Shown here piece after piece: positions 24,628-37,416 of a stretch of 64,000 nucleotides of DNA. How positions within the stretch are numbered: position 1 is the first letter of the stretch; each line of letters starts with the position of its first letter. The notes under the pieces were generated by a model. That model did no database searches, was not told the origin of the DNA, and saw only the letters and a list, made by a program, of their open reading frames with translations. The translations under genes and the position numbers were made by a program. Source of the stretch: Paragyromitra xinjiangensis (taxonomy: Eukaryota; Ascomycota; Pezizomycetes; Pezizales; Discinaceae); NCBI GenBank assembly GCA_038503065.1, contig JBCAMK010000001.1:1798001-1862000 (forward strand), written 5' to 3'.

Positions 24628-27600
24628 ATGTCTCCTAAAACCTCATCCTCGGGTCTGTACGATGGGATCAAGCAGCACCTAACAGTTGAGACCTGTTCAA
24701 CCTCGACGCTTAAACTCCTCAACGAAGCCTTCTCCGCGCCCGAAGCTGTAATTACATCAACTACGCTTAAGGTATCAACACGATCGAAGGGTGCGAAATC
24801 GGCGTCCCAGAAAGCAATCACAACAGCGGAAACCGTCACTACAGCAGTATCTTCGGCATCAAAAGCATTGGAACGGTACAAGCTCGCTATCGATGTCATT
24901 AATAACTGTCTGAAAGGTCTTGGAGATGCTGTGAAAAAGGAAACACCTGCAACAATCTCTGAAAACTCTGCACCGGTACGGAAGCCAGGAAAACTTGCCT
25001 CCGCCACGGGCAAGCCGCTACAATCGCGATCAGCTAACCGAAATGACACAAAGTCTGACTCGATAGTCAACTTGGCTCTATGTTGTGCTCTATCAATATC
25101 ATATCTTAACTCAACTCGGCATGCTCCCAATCTCCCGGAACTACCCCTACTACAAGTCGAAACAGCCCAAAGTAACCTCGTCTTGAAATTAGTACAGCTC
25201 GGTATGTTTGAGATGGGATTGAAAGAAGCCAGAAGTTTGAAGCGGAAATTGAGTGAGCATATGCAGAGTGGTATGACGGTGGATGTTGAGGAAGATGGGG
25301 TAAAAATACCCTCCAAGGCGAAGGGGGTTGCTAAATCCGTTTCATCACAAGCAAGAGCTGCTGGAAAGGAAAACGCGGCTGGAGTTGTTAGGTCCGAGAA
25401 GGAGTCTTTTAGCAAGATACTCGAGTTTAAGCAAGTGAATGCGTCGGGGTCGGCGTTTCCATTGGTTATTTCGTGCCAACTAGGGATTCTCCGGTGTCTT
25501 GTTGGAATGAAAAGACCGGAGTTGATTGAAGTACATATCTATCTTTTCCCCATGTGAAATTAATTCTGCTGACAACCTATCTTTCTAGGCTATCCTGCCC
25601 TCACTATCTGCTCCGTATAACCCGTTATCGCTGATCAAAACCCTCTCGAAGTCATCGCTTTCTAAAGCACTAGCTCAGCTAAATGTTCTCATTTATACAC
25701 TCCTATCGATTGTACCTTCAGCTTCAGTCTCTGCCGACAGCAATGCAACAGACCTCAAAATGTTCTGCGGCCCTAAAACAACCTTGGTGCTACAAACAAT
25801 GGCGACTGAATGTATAGTCCTGAGGAAAACCCTTCAACCTAAATCGAGCGAAATGTCTGACGCCGATCGCGTCGAACAATGGGAGAGCTGGCGGAAGTAT
25901 TTGGCAGCGTACGTCCGACGTACCCAGGATCAACGAAGTAAGGATGACCGATATAATTTCATCAAAGACTCTGTGGATAGCATTCGACAGTTACTATATG
26001 GTAATAATTCGTCGAGATCATTGCCACTAGAGGTCATGAGGACACTTGCTACCGTATCTTTCGAAGCTGGATTGTTAAAGGAATCTATGAGCTGTACGGA
26101 GGAATGGCTTATGGAACTTGAGACTACAAATAGTGAGTCAGATGTAGCCTTGAAAGTCATTGGCAACGTTAGATTAGCGACCATCGAATTGAAATTATCA
26201 ACAATTGGAAAAGATGGGAAGATAGTTTGGGATGGCGAAGTGGTGGAAGGGGTGAAAGAGAGGGTTGAGATTGCCGTGGAGGGGCTGGCGGCGATAAGAA
26301 CTGGGAGGAAAGGAGACCTAGAACTTTTGTTGAACGAGGTCGCGTCCTTTAAAAGGAGTGGTGTCAGTTTGTTGGCAACCCTTTTAAAAGATGAAAATTT
26401 GGAAGGGGAGGAGGAAGAGACGAAAGAGGAAAAGCACGCGAGGTGGACTTTAAGGAAGTTGTGCGACTCGATTGCTAGGGGCGTTATTCGGTTTTGCGGG
26501 AAGTATTTGGCTATGGTAATCTCAGACGAGGAACGAGCAAAAGCAACAAAAATAGCCACTTCTACAATCGATACGGCTGTCTCGACTGCCTGGAGAGGTT
26601 TCAACACTGGTATTTCAGAGGCATGGGATACTATGGAAGATTTGATCAGGGAGTCTTTAAACATTGTCAAGTCATTGCCGGAGAGTGTGGATCACGCGGC
26701 GTTCTACGAGAAATTCTCAACCACTTATTGGCAGATTCATCTCCTCTATCGAAAAGCTGGCTTGGAGAAGGCGAGCATTTTGGCTCTAAGAAAGAGTGTC
26801 ATGTCTCTGGAAGGACGGCCTGCAGCGGAACTTCTTCAATCTAACGCAGCTTTGAAGCGGGAGCGATTAGGTAGTTTCTTTCTTATTGCTAGCGATTGGA
26901 GGAAGGCGGAGGATGCACTGCTGAGTGCTGTGAACGTACTCTTCGAAACCGGAATTTTGGAAGAACTAGGGCAGAGTGCGACTCGGGGTGAGTTGCTTGG
27001 AGATGCGTTCGACATGCCTACTAGAGAAGCTGTGGTTGGCAGAGTTTTGGCTGGCCTGGTCAAGTGCGTTATTAAGAAGAAGGACGGTGTAGCATCTTCG
27101 CTGCGATTCGATTATGACGGGATATCAGTAGCGACACGAGGAGTATTACTTGAATGGTCAATGAAGCTGGCGATCGGAACCATGGGAAACGATGGCACCG
27201 TTGCCCGGATATTGGCGGAGAGACTGTTGGATGTATATTCATTCGAGGAAATGCCACTGCGAAGAACTAGGGTTATTTCGAAGTTGATAGGCCTGGCAGT
27301 CGATCACGCAGAGCTGTTCAACAAGAATGAAGTTAAGAAACTTGGCGATGAGACATTTCGGTGGGCTGAAAGAGCTAATGATGGGTCACTGATGAAAGAT
27401 GAGAAGCTAGGAGGGTATAAGGAAGACATAATGGCGGGATGCTTAGTCAGTTTAACGTTTCTGCGTTGGCAGGACAATGAAGCTGAGCCGGAGTCGATGA
27501 AAGCGGCGTTGGCTTGCTGGAGCAGACTCGTTGATGGATGTTTGACCTGGGATGCGGTTGTGGAGAAAGTTGAGGACATTCGCATGGTTATGAAGAGGTT

Positions 27601-30600
27601 GGAGATGGTTGTTGAATTCTTCGAGATGAATGGAGAGATTGAGTTAAAAGTCTGCGCTCTAAAGGTCTTGGTTGCTTTTAGAGGGATTGAAGATAAAGCG
27701 AACTATGACTGTAAGTGGTTCTTTGCTCTGGAAAAGTAGGAAAATACTCACAGTTAACCGTTATAGCTCTTATTCATCTACAGACCCTCCTAGCAATACA
27801 GTATCTCCGACTTGGATACTCTGGGAGAGCAGGAATGGCATTGGCTAAAGCGCTGGCTTTGATCAATAAAGCACCATCTGGGTTGTCCTCTACTACTGTG
27901 CTGCAGTGCCACTTAGCATATTCAGAGTATTTTATAAACACCAACAACCTCGACAAAGCGGAAGAGCACTTTGCAATGGCTAGTGCTCTCGTAGACGATG
28001 ATGAAGGGCTATCGGGCGCAAAGGTTTCGGGTGCCAAAATCGCAAAGAGAGTCAAGATCAATAGGATTATTGCGGATGCATCACATGTGATGAGCCTTTT
28101 AACTTTTGAAAAGGTGAGTGATAAATTGTGACAGGTGTTTTGATGAGTTTTGTGCTGACGTGCATTTTTGAACAGGGAAATCCTAATGATGCATTGGCGC
28201 ATGCCAGACGATGTGTAAGGCTGAATCAGCGTGCCTGGGCAGGTTTGGAGGCTCTCAGCAAAGACAAAATGACATCGTCCAAAGTTGACAGCCTTGTCGA
28301 GAGTATGGGGGCACTTTCAACAACGAATTCCCAAAAACCTAAAATTCACTCAACTACTTTTACCGCACTAACCTCTCCCCTCCTCTGGCCACTTGTATCT
28401 GCCCTCTACGCAGGATATCTCCAGACATCCAACATTTACCGCCATCAAGGAATGGTTCGGGAGGCCGAGTTCTATCTCGAACAAGCACTTAAGACTGTTG
28501 AGACAGTAAATGCGACTCCTAGGGTAGCAAAAACGTTGACTATGTACGGTGATTTGAAGGTTAGAGCTGGTTTGGTCGAAGAAGGGGAGGAAATGTTGGA
28601 TAAAGCTAGGAAGTTAATTACCAGTGGAAACAGTATTGTTGATTTTGAGGTTGCAGCGGGAAATTTGGAGAGGATTAAAGGTGATTGGAAGGAAGAGAGC
28701 GAGGCATATGAGCGAGCGGAGAAGCACCTCGAACAGCTGATGGCAGTGGATAGGATTGAAGGGTTGGGAAGCTTCGCACCAGATCCTGAGGGTTTAGCAG
28801 AGACGTGAGTACTGCCTTGGCGAATTTTGAGGTTGTGATAAAGTTAACCTTGGTTAGGATGGCCAAAATGGATCTGGAAGAGGCAGTTAGCAAGCCCAAA
28901 TCAAAGGCGAAGGCACCGCTGAAACGCAGAGGAAGGATCGCGACAACAAAGCCAAAGGCTACAAAAATCGAGGCCGAAAAGGCCGCTCCTCTTGTAAATG
29001 CAGCTGCTATTGTTGCCGGTGAATGTTCTGCACTTCTTAAACAAAAAGGGAATGTCCTGCGACTCAAAGCCCATAACTTTTCTATGCAAAGGAAATGCAA
29101 CCAAGCCGAGGCTCTTCTCAAAGAGGCTGCAAAGCTCCCTGTTGGACACCAAGAAGCTGTTGTTCATGGGTTGACGGAAGCGAGGCATCTTTTCCTAGAA
29201 GCTCTGATCTTGATTAGCTCCGATCCAGTGTTCAGTGTCCTGCAAGACTCAAGTACGTACCTACATCCTCAACTCTGGCGTCCGTTGCTAATTTTTGGTT
29301 TCTTAGCGATCTCTTTACCCAATATTTCCATGCCCAAATCTGGAACCCTCAGTCCAATTACTTCGCCTATCAAAAAAACAGCTCGTAAGCCTACCAAGGA
29401 ACGGAAAGCAGTGAGAGAATTCATGGAGCTCCTCGCAAGAGCTAGAGACGCAGTTTATAATGTACACACACGGGCTGCGAAATGTGGATCTTCAACAATG
29501 ACTCACAGCGTCGCTTCTTTGCTTAGTGAAATTATTGTTTTAATTCATGCGGTGACTAGTGCGAAGGGCAAGGGGCCTGAGCATCCTTTGTTTGCAAGCT
29601 ATTCTCTTGGTAGGTCGGGATAAAATATTCCCTTCAAAAACCGGGTCTAACAATTAATAGAATTGCACAAAGGGCTTTCACTCCAGAGGGAGAAAGCTGC
29701 GATTGAAGCGGAAAAGGTTGCTATTAGTATGCCAGAGGATTTAAGTTGGCCAACCAATGGGCCCCACAGTGGACCTATACCAACAGAACTTAATCCTTTT
29801 GATTTCTCCAGCTTCCAGAGAGATTATATTGATATCATCCCGACTAGATGGGCAGCTGTGTCGATCTCGTTAAATGAGAGCCGTGATGAGCTTTATGTGT
29901 CCCGATTCCAGGCCGGGCAAAACCAATTAATGATACGCTTACCTCTTACGCGCCATAACTCTCGGGATGACTTTGAGGAGCTTTTTGAATATGAGGATGG
30001 ATTGCTGGAATTGAATGAGATCATTGAAGGAGCCAACACGAGTGCTCACCAAGCCAAAGAAATGACCAGTAAGGGCTCGAGGAAAGAGTGGTGGGAAGAA
30101 AGAGAGGCGCTGGATACTCGTCTGAAAGACCTCTTGGAGAACCTTGAACACGTTTGGCTTGGTGGTTTTAAGGGTATCTTTTGCCAGTACGCACATCATT
30201 CTGGGCTCTTGGCGAGATTTAAAGCAACTTTTGAGAAGATTCTGGCGAGACATCTTCCTTCAAGAAAGCGTAAGAAGACCGGAAAGGTCAATGTTGATCA
30301 TAGGATCTTGGAGTTGTTTATTGGACTCGGCCCATCAGAAGGCCAGGAGAACTTTAACGAAGAGCTCACAGATCTGATTTATTTTGTGGTGGACATTTTG
30401 CAATTTCACGGAGAAGGCAATGCATATGATGAGATCGATGTCGATGAGGTAAATTAGAGACAGCCTTGGGTGATATTGAATGCTAATAGATCTGTAGATG
30501 ATTGTGGAGCTTACTGACGCCTTGGATACATATCACCAAGAGATTTCATTTCGTACCAGTGAAACTGAACACGAGATCGACCACACGATCCTTATCGTCG

Positions 30601-31343
30601 ATAAATCGGTGCACATGTTCCCCTGGGAATCGCTTCCATGTCTTCGTGGTCATTCGGTTTCCAGGCTTCCATCTTTAGCTGCTCTCCGTGAGCGGATTCT
30701 GATGATGCGGGAGAAGACACCGTCCCAAACACTCCCGGGGTTTTATGTCGATAAAGGCAAGGGTTCCTATATTCTCAACCCAAGTTCCGACCTTGTTAGC
30801 ACGCAGAAGATGTTTGAGGAAGATTTTAAGAAGCTGGAAGATTGGGAGGGTATCGTCAACAGAGTACCTTCCGAGGAGGAATTTCGTAGAACCTTGGAAC
30901 AGCGCGATCTCCTTATCTACTTCGGACACGGAAGTGGAGCCCACTACATCCGCGCCCGTACCGTCAAGAAACTGGAAAAGTGTGCAGTTTCGATGCTTCT
31001 TGGGTGTAGCAGTGGTGCGCTGAAGGATGCTGGAGAATTCGAGCCGCACGGAATGTCGGTAAACTACTTGTTGGGAGGGTGCCCATCCTTGGTCGGAACA
31101 CTTTGGGATGTGACAGACAAAGATATTGACCGTTTCTCAAAGGATGTTTTCGATAGGTGGGGGTTGTTTAGCGAGGCAGATAAGTCTTCAAAAAAAGGGA
31201 AAGGGAAAGGAAAAGCTTCCTCTCTTGCTGCTGGTGTGTCGCTTGTGGAGGCCGTGGCGAAGGGGCGAGAGTGTTGCGTGTTGAAATATCTTAATGGTGC
31301 GGCGCCGGTGGTTTACGGGATTCCGGCGTACTTGTCAATCTGA
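24628..31343 (+). CDS. ESP1: Separase (Esp1/BimB, clan CD cysteine protease)
   Basis: Eight exons (24628..25530, 25589..27710, 27767..28113, 28176..28804, 28858..29252, 29307..29609, 29661..30448, 30498..31343) give 2110 residues, close to A. nidulans BimB. The long N-terminal part is alpha-helical with TPR-like repeats (for example AIQYLRLGYSGRAGMALAKA). The C-terminal protease domain shows LLIYFGHGSGAHYI with the catalytic His (about residue 1973) and VSMLLGCSSGAL with the catalytic Cys (about 1999). GMSVNYLLGGCPSLVGTLWD follows. Role: cleaves cohesin Scc1 at anaphase onset when released from securin. The start at 24628 is the first ATG of the frame; upstream in-frame codons lack ATG. Intron 29253..29306 is 54 bp, in frame and stop-free; removing it rebuilds DSTISLPNI. 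A TMEM135-like gene follows 0.5 kb downstream on the same strand. Confidence 0.97.
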
Positions 31344-31854
31344 TTACTTGGTCCTCTTTCTTTGGTATGTTAGGGTAGGCATTAGAAAGGGGCATTCCGG
31401 GGTGTTTGAGGCGCTTGAGTTTTATTTTTTGTTTCCACTACTCATTTTAGATCATGATGTGTACGATTATGCTTTTCTTATGATGGTATCACAGTACTTT
31501 TTTATAGCTGTAATCAAGTATGAGAGAAATTTCTGTGGGGCCTGGGGTCTGGGGTCTGAAGATTATACTTTATTTTCGAGTCATGGTTCATGACCACGCC
31601 TACAAGGAAGAACTTTGACTAAAATGCCCACTAACGAAAAATCACACCCTCTCTCCACATTCAGCCTATTCTATATACGTGGGGGCTCGCTTAGACTTAA
31701 CTTCTGTAGACCCGTGTGGTGAAGGTAGACTTGTAGTCATAGACTCGATTTTGTTTAACGAATTAATAAGGTTGAAGATGCAGGTACATAATTTAGTACT
31801 GTTCCAATTATATGCAGTTGGAGTTCAGAAGGATCACGGGCTAATATAGCGACT
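31344..31854. other. Intergenic, separase 3' UTR and next promoter
   Basis: About 510 bp, T-rich in its first half. No coding region is supported. Confidence 0.5.
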
Positions 31855-33980
31855 ATGCATCCAACCGAGGCTTCTCGTGAGCGCTCCCCTCACGTCACTG
31901 GTACCCTGTGCTCTTACCCCAGATTTCACGACCGCCTTCATCTTCCTCTATCTTCAACTTCAGCGATATCAGGCCGCCTGCGACTGTCTCATCGGCCTTT
32001 CTCAGCCAGAATGACTTCCTCCTCCTCAGGCCCTATGGTTCCTGCGCTGGACCCAAGGTCCAAGGATATGCCCAAGTCCAGCCCCTGCGCCCAACCCCCG
32101 TCGCATGCCCACCGCCTCCTTATTCTCTCTTTGCGCTATGCGATCTCACCTAAGGAATACTCGATTGTACGACGTCGTTTGCTCCTCAAAGGCCCATCTG
32201 CGATTGCCTCTCGGACACCGTCAAAGAGCCAGTTTGAAGATGTGTGCAATTCTGCTGAGGACTACGTACCCGCTGCTACACGTACTGGGCTGCGGGTGTT
32301 TCTGGTTAGCAGTCTGGTACTGAGTCTGTGGGATGTGGTATTGGCGAAGTTGGCGAAGCGTAGAGGGGGAGAGGAATTGTATGGTTCTTGGGAGCAAAGG
32401 ATGGCTTCTCGCATGTGATAACTGACTATTGAGAATAGATCAGCAGCGGCCCGCGCCAAGTTATTCAAGAATCCAAACTTCTTATTCTCGCTTTCACTTT
32501 CTACTCTCGTGGTTATCCATAGGCTGCTCTACCGCTTTCTATACCAGTTGCGCTCGAATCTACTTTTGCCAAACGCGCAAGCACGGCGGTTCCGGCAGCG
32601 GCATCCAAAGGTCTCAAATGTGTTCACTTCATCACTGTCGCCTTCAATAGGGTCTTCGTTGGCCGGGTTAGCGCTGTTAATTCATCCTGCATCTGATCGG
32701 CGGGTTACAGTAGCTGTTTATACATTTGTCAAAGCTTTGGAGTATTCATATAATAAACTAGAGGATGATGGGTGGATTCCGGATCGACCATGGGTGCGTA
32801 GCTTCGGTTGTTTACTAATATAGATTTGCTAGGGATCATGCTAGTTTCCTAGGCTAGTTTACTAACTTTGAGATTGTAGTGGTTTGGTTCCTGGCTTCTT
32901 TTTCCGATCGCTTCAGGGCAACTACTGTATGCTTTTGTATTTGATAGAGATTGTTTCCCGTTTGAGTACGGAGGGTTTATTCTTGGCTACTCACAAGAAT
33001 ACGTCCCTCCGAAGCCGGAAGGCTATTCAGGTCTGCTTAAATGGCCTGGCGCCCACGAAGTTGTGGACAGTATCGGTAGAATAGCTGGTTTGAACTATCC
33101 GTGCGTTCTTCCTCCTTTCCCTGATTTCCCAAGCTTTGGCTGAATTGAAAACTGATATCTAATATGTAGACCCTTCAATTCTCCCATACTCTACCCCGAG
33201 GCCTCCCTTCCCACTTCACTTTCCGCAATAACACCCATCGTCTCCCCAGCCCACCCTACAATAACTTCTCTCCAATGTGCTCTCCTTCACCCACACGAGC
33301 CGAGCTGCCTTAAAACTTACCTCCACTTTTGGGCCTCTGAGTTCAGCCACATAGCAAAATTTATGGGGATTTGCTACAGCATCTCTATGGTCCCGCGGTA
33401 CCGGTCGTTCTTCAAGAGTCCCATTAGTGTGCTTATGAAACTGTTCAAAAGCACGTTACTCACATCCACGTTTATTACGGGCTCGATCGGGACCGCCTGG
33501 GCGACGTGTTGTCTTTTCCAGAAGATCCTGCCGGGAGGGGTGCTGCCGAAAGGGCGGTTCTGGCTTAGTGGGGTTATAGGTGGGTTGTGGGCGTTTGTAG
33601 ACTCGAGAGGCGGAAGGGGCAATTTTCTGTATAGTTTTAGATTGGGGTTGATTAGTGCGTGGAAAGTGTTAGTGAAGAAGGGCTTAGTTAGGGGCATTAA
33701 GTTTGTTCCCTCTTCCCCCCTCCCCACTGATGGAGGAATTATGTTACTGACATGTTTGGATAGGAACGGGGATGTATATCTCTTCGTTTGCTCACTGGCG
33801 CTTATCAACTCTCTCTTCGATATAGATGCCCACTCCGTTTCTGGAAGTGCCGCGCGCAGGGCGCTCAGCTCTGTTCGGGGCCTCGGAATGAAAGATCCTG
33901 TTACTGAGCCAAAGAAAACACAACAAAAGACCACAGAGACAAAAGTAAAGGGGGAGAAGGGTAAGGAAAGAGCCATTTGA
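31855..33980 (+). CDS. TMEM135-like peroxisomal/mitochondrial membrane protein
   Basis: Five exons (31855..32378, 32439..32793, 32880..33100, 33170..33700, 33764..33980) give 615 residues. Features of fungal TMEM135-family proteins as I remember them include SLRYAISPKEYSIVRRRLL near the N-terminus and hydrophobic segments after NPNFLFSLSLSTLVVIHRLL. The centre has GSSLAGLALLIHPASDRRVT, DRPWWFGSWLLFPIASGQLL and CLKTYLHFWASEFSHIAKF. C-terminal membrane segments include TFITGSIGTAWATCCLFQ and GDVYLFVCSLALINSLFD. Animal TMEM135 sits in peroxisomes and mitochondria and affects lipid balance; the fungal role is unknown to me. An alternative start at 32011 (MTSSSSGP) has a good context; the extra 52 residues are Arg/Ser/His-rich with almost no acids, like a mitochondrial presequence. 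Intron 33701..33763 is in frame and stop-free. The tail is Lys-rich. Confidence 0.8.
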
Positions 33981-35049
33981 AAGGGAAGCTGGCTAGGCTA
34001 GGAGTTTTGTTTCTTCGCGATTATCTTTTTGTTCCTTAGGCGTTGAAAGGTGGGTTTTGGGGCCTGAGGTGGAGGAAGGTTATGATTTGTGCTCCCCTAT
34101 TGTGTGTGATATTTCTGCATCTGCTGCGTCAGTATAGATATCTATGAATTGATATATGGGCGAGCTGTGTAATTAGCCCTTGATATTTGTTTTGACGTAT
34201 AACGTCTCAGTATATAACTAGTGGACAGTCTAAGAAATTTGGGTAGGATGTAATATCAGGAGGGAAGCTATTCTATTCGCATTTCGCTATTATAAGATAA
34301 ACCTGATAGTTCTATAGGAGATTCCATTGTTCTTTGTATAATTTTCGTACTGTAGTGGGGTTTCTAGTGCGTCAGCAGGACCTTTCTGTGACCCAGGAAA
34401 TGAAGGGTGTTGATAAATCTCTCCCTCCTAAATGCCATATTTATAAGCTTACAGTTCTGATCAATAGAGTAGCGGTATGCACTATTGAGAGAACCTGCTA
34501 TCTACTTTTTAGCCCTAGAAGCGAATTACTGTATAGAATTATATCATGGCCCATATTTCAAAAGATCTGTGTCACGATTCGCAGTAGGAGAAAGCATAAG
34601 GTTGCTCAATCTAGGTTTAAAGCAGATGGAGAAAGAGCAGTCAACGGTAGAAGTGGATTGGGATTAGGCAGGATGCACTTTACCGGTTTATGTGAAGAAA
34701 TAGACGCCTAAAATCGCAGCGATGTTGCAAGTCAAAAATTGGTTTAGGGGTGGCTGTAGGCGAGAGCAGGTGGATTCGTCAATTGTTGTGGTGATGCTGT
34801 GTTTTCATTTTGAATTTTATTTTAGGCACTGGATATAGGAGCTTATGGATTTACTTTGTTCTACGCCTCCCTAGGCCTAGCAAATTTACCTGGGACCTTT
34901 GCATAACTCAAGTAGTGGGATGTACATAATGTACCAATCAACCAACCAAAGTGTCTTGTGTGTGGTATTTCATGATCTACCTGTTTCTTTTGCCATCAAG
35001 GTTTAATTTATCCTGCTCCCTCGTGGATCTATCTGTTTATAAGAATAAA
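33981..35049. other. Gene-poor intergenic DNA
   Basis: About 1 kb of AT-rich sequence after the TMEM135-like gene. A 125-codon frame (34334..34711) has no domain resemblance. Confidence 0.45.
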
Positions 35050-35169
35050 CAGCCTATAAGAATATGGCTAGTAGAACTAGAGAACTTTGTATGCAAAACT
35101 AAGAATATCGCTACAAAAGAATATTCTTAGTGGTCTGCTATTTTTTGTTAGTATATTCTTATATGGCTG
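35050..35169. mobile_element. Short palindromic MITE-like element A (about 120 bp)
   Basis: The left end CAGCCTATAAGAATATGG is matched in inverted orientation by the right end ATATTCTTATATGGCTG, with one extra base. The interior is AT-rich and itself contains partial palindromes (AAGAATATTCTTAG near 35117-35130). Size, terminal inversion and lack of coding capacity fit a MITE-like non-autonomous element. It shares the CTATAAGRAT terminal motif with the elements at 35703 and 47017. No clear target duplication was found. Confidence 0.5.
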
Positions 35170-35702
35170 TTAAGGTTAGAGTTGGGTTTTATTAGGAGGC
35201 CCCTGATCCAGAGAGGGTATCAGATGGATCGTTTCTAACTTGCTCCCATTTAAATTACACCGTGGCAGAGACGGTGGGTCAGGAGCAGAAAAAGATCACT
35301 ATGTATTTTAAAGTTCATAATCAGTCCGCGCAGTTAGGGCTTCCGCAGCCTACGTATGCTTTTCTACTATTCAGGTTCCTTACTATTCCTTGCTAATTTG
35401 GCTTTCTTTGGCTGTTGATTATTCAAGCGGCTATTCAGCGTTTTGGGCTTATCCGGAGGCTGCTTTAGGCCTGGGGGCGTATGGTGGAGAGCGCCTGATT
35501 GGCTGAATATCTGCATATATACAGAGGTTTTCTGCCTCTTCTTTGTTTAAGGCCATAACTTCGGTTGCGTGCGATATCCTTGTACTACCCTAGAAAACAA
35601 TGAAACAATAATAAAAAAACCTCTTTGTTTCTTTCTCCTACATCTAATATATCAAGCCTTCTATCTAAGCAACGAATATCACATTTTATTACTTTAATAC
35701 CC
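35170..35702. other. Intergenic, possible degraded repeat
   Basis: No gene recognised. A short frame near 35290-35400 (KKITMYFKVHNQSAQ...) is broken by stops soon after and could be a transposon relic, which I cannot confirm. Confidence 0.35.
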
Positions 35703-35820
35703 CCCTATAAGAGTTCGGGTTATGCGGATTTTCGCCTTATAAAAATATGTGGGTCGGGCTGGGTGGGGGTTATTTATGTGCACTTTCTTGTGGGAATATG
35801 GGTTCATATTCTTATAGGGT
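35703..35820. mobile_element. Short palindromic MITE-like element B (118 bp)
   Basis: The terminal inverted repeat is CCCTATAAGA at the left and TCTTATAGGG at the right. The first 48 bp (CTATAAGAGTTCGGGTTATG... to AAATATGTGGG) align with the left part of the element at 47017 (CTATAAGGGTTCGGGTTACA...). There is no coding capacity. It lies about 260 bp past the pectate lyase stop codon. Confidence 0.55.
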
Positions 35821-36083
35821 GATTGTATTGTACCCCATTAAATTCTTGTAACGCAAAACCAGCATTCTAGTAATTTCAACTACCGGAGGTTGTTTTTGCG
35901 ATGAAATCTTGTTAGCTTTGTCGATTTCATAGTTACGAGAACAGTGGGATTCCCATTGCATTTTGTATCCAAACCTTTCAATTTTTACTAAGCGTGTTTT
36001 TCAACTAGCATACAGCTCAAAACGCGGAAATCCCCTAAATTCCACACAGCTTTCTTCCATTGCGGTTTATCGAAAGATATGAC

Positions 36084-37315
36084 TTAGCCAAAAGTAAGAA
36101 GGGCACCAGCATTGGCAATGACGTACGCCTTCAAAGTAGAGGTACCACCAACGTTGACGGTGTAGGGCACACTTGTAAGAGTTCCGACGAGAGCCTCGTT
36201 GGTTCCACCACCGAAGTCGTTGCCGGTAGCATAGGCATATCCGCTGTCGGTGGAGTACAGGGGACTGTCGACGTCAGAGAAGACGTTGTTCTGAACCAAA
36301 AGCTGAGCGCCCTGACGAGTATTGATACCATCATTACAAGACTCGAAGTAGTTGTTGACAATATGGCCGGTACCAAAGCGGAAAGATGGTGTACGGGAGT
36401 TAAGGTTTTTCCAGTAGTTATGTTTGTAGGTAACAGTCAAATGGCCTTTGTCCTCAGCAGAATTGGAGTCAGAGTGACCAACAAGAGATGCCTTCCAGTG
36501 GTCGTGGAGATAGCAGTAAGAAACTGTGATCCAATCGCAACCGTGGGTAATGTCGATGAGACCATCATAGTAGTCCTGGGTGTTTTAACTGTTAGTCGTA
36601 TAATTAAATGTTGAAGGGTCTGGGAAGCTTTAGATACCTTATCATGGTCTACATCTGAAGAAAGGTCGACGTGATCAACCCAGACGTTGCTGGAGGCTTG
36701 GATCCCAATAGCGTCACCAGTGTCGGCCAAGACTTTAGAAATCTTGAGGTTTCTAATGATGACATTTTTTTGTGCGTTGACACGAAGGCCAATTCCAACC
36801 AAAGCTATTTCGTCATCTGGAATTAGTCACCTATGGACTACTGCAATTTGCTTCTAGGTTGAACTTACAAGCTGCAGAGGTCTTTCCGAGGATGCTCTTG
36901 TTGGAACCAATGTTAACAACAGCATTACCAGTGATGGTTCCGGTGATGTGAATGATGGCAGCTGCTGTTCCAGAGGCTGCAGCCTGAAGGGCAGATAGAG
37001 TGGAGACAGTGGTCACTGACGAAGCAGCAGCGCCTCCAGTGGTTCCTATATCACTACATTTTAGGGATGCTGATGCGTGGGTGAATGTATGAAAATACAG
37101 GTTCTCACCTCCGTTCAAAGTAGCATAACCAGCATTAGCCGCTTCAGTAGAAGAAGCTCGCTTTATGAGTCCATGAGGGCTGGGAGCTGCCTACAGTCCA
37201 TATCTTCTATTAGAAACGCATGATACTTCTAGTTACGGGCCCTGTGTTCATGTCAACGAACCATTGACAGCTGTGTCAGGGCCGCAAGACCTAAGCTTAA
37301 GATAGATAATTTCAT
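36084..37315 (-). CDS. Secreted pectate lyase (polysaccharide lyase family 1)
   Basis: Five exons (37315..37262, 37190..37109, 37045..36869, 36804..36638, 36575..36084) give 323 residues. MKLSILSLGLAALTQLSMAA is a signal peptide, followed by a short propeptide ending in a Kex2-like Lys-Arg (about residues 28-29). The mature enzyme shows the parallel beta-helix PL1 signatures: SNVWVDHVDLSSDVDHDKDY and YDGLIDITHGCDWITVSY with the calcium-binding acidic residues. HDHWKASLVGHSDSN and NSRTPSFRFGTGHIVNNYF follow, the latter with the catalytic Arg. It cleaves de-esterified pectate by beta-elimination and points to growth on plant material. The gene stands alone between two gene-poor stretches with palindromic elements nearby. 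The first donor is GTTCGT, weaker than the others. Confidence 0.93.
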
Positions 37316-37408
37316 GATTATCGAGAGGAAACCGAAGTATGTGTCGTAGAATTGAGAGAGCCTGTGGGATGGAGAACAGAACTGGATTTTGGGTGGATTT
37401 TCTATGCC

Positions 37409-37416
37409 TTATATAC
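37409..37416 (-). promoter_or_regulatory. TATA box of the pectate lyase gene
   Basis: On the minus strand the sequence reads TATATAAGG about 95 bp before the ATG at 37315, a normal TATA distance for a strongly regulated secreted enzyme. Confidence 0.5.

Noticed and set aside
24510..25415. Long 301-codon minus-strand frame
   Set aside because: It lies antisense to separase exon 1, which is supported by splicing and continuation into the protease; the antisense frame has no domain.
33374..33976. 200-codon minus-strand frame
   Set aside because: Antisense shadow of the TMEM135-like last exons.
34334..34711. 125-codon plus-strand frame
   Set aside because: No domain resemblance; lies in AT-rich intergenic DNA.
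36060..36614. 184-codon plus-strand frame
   Set aside because: Antisense to the pectate lyase, whose PL1 motifs are clear.
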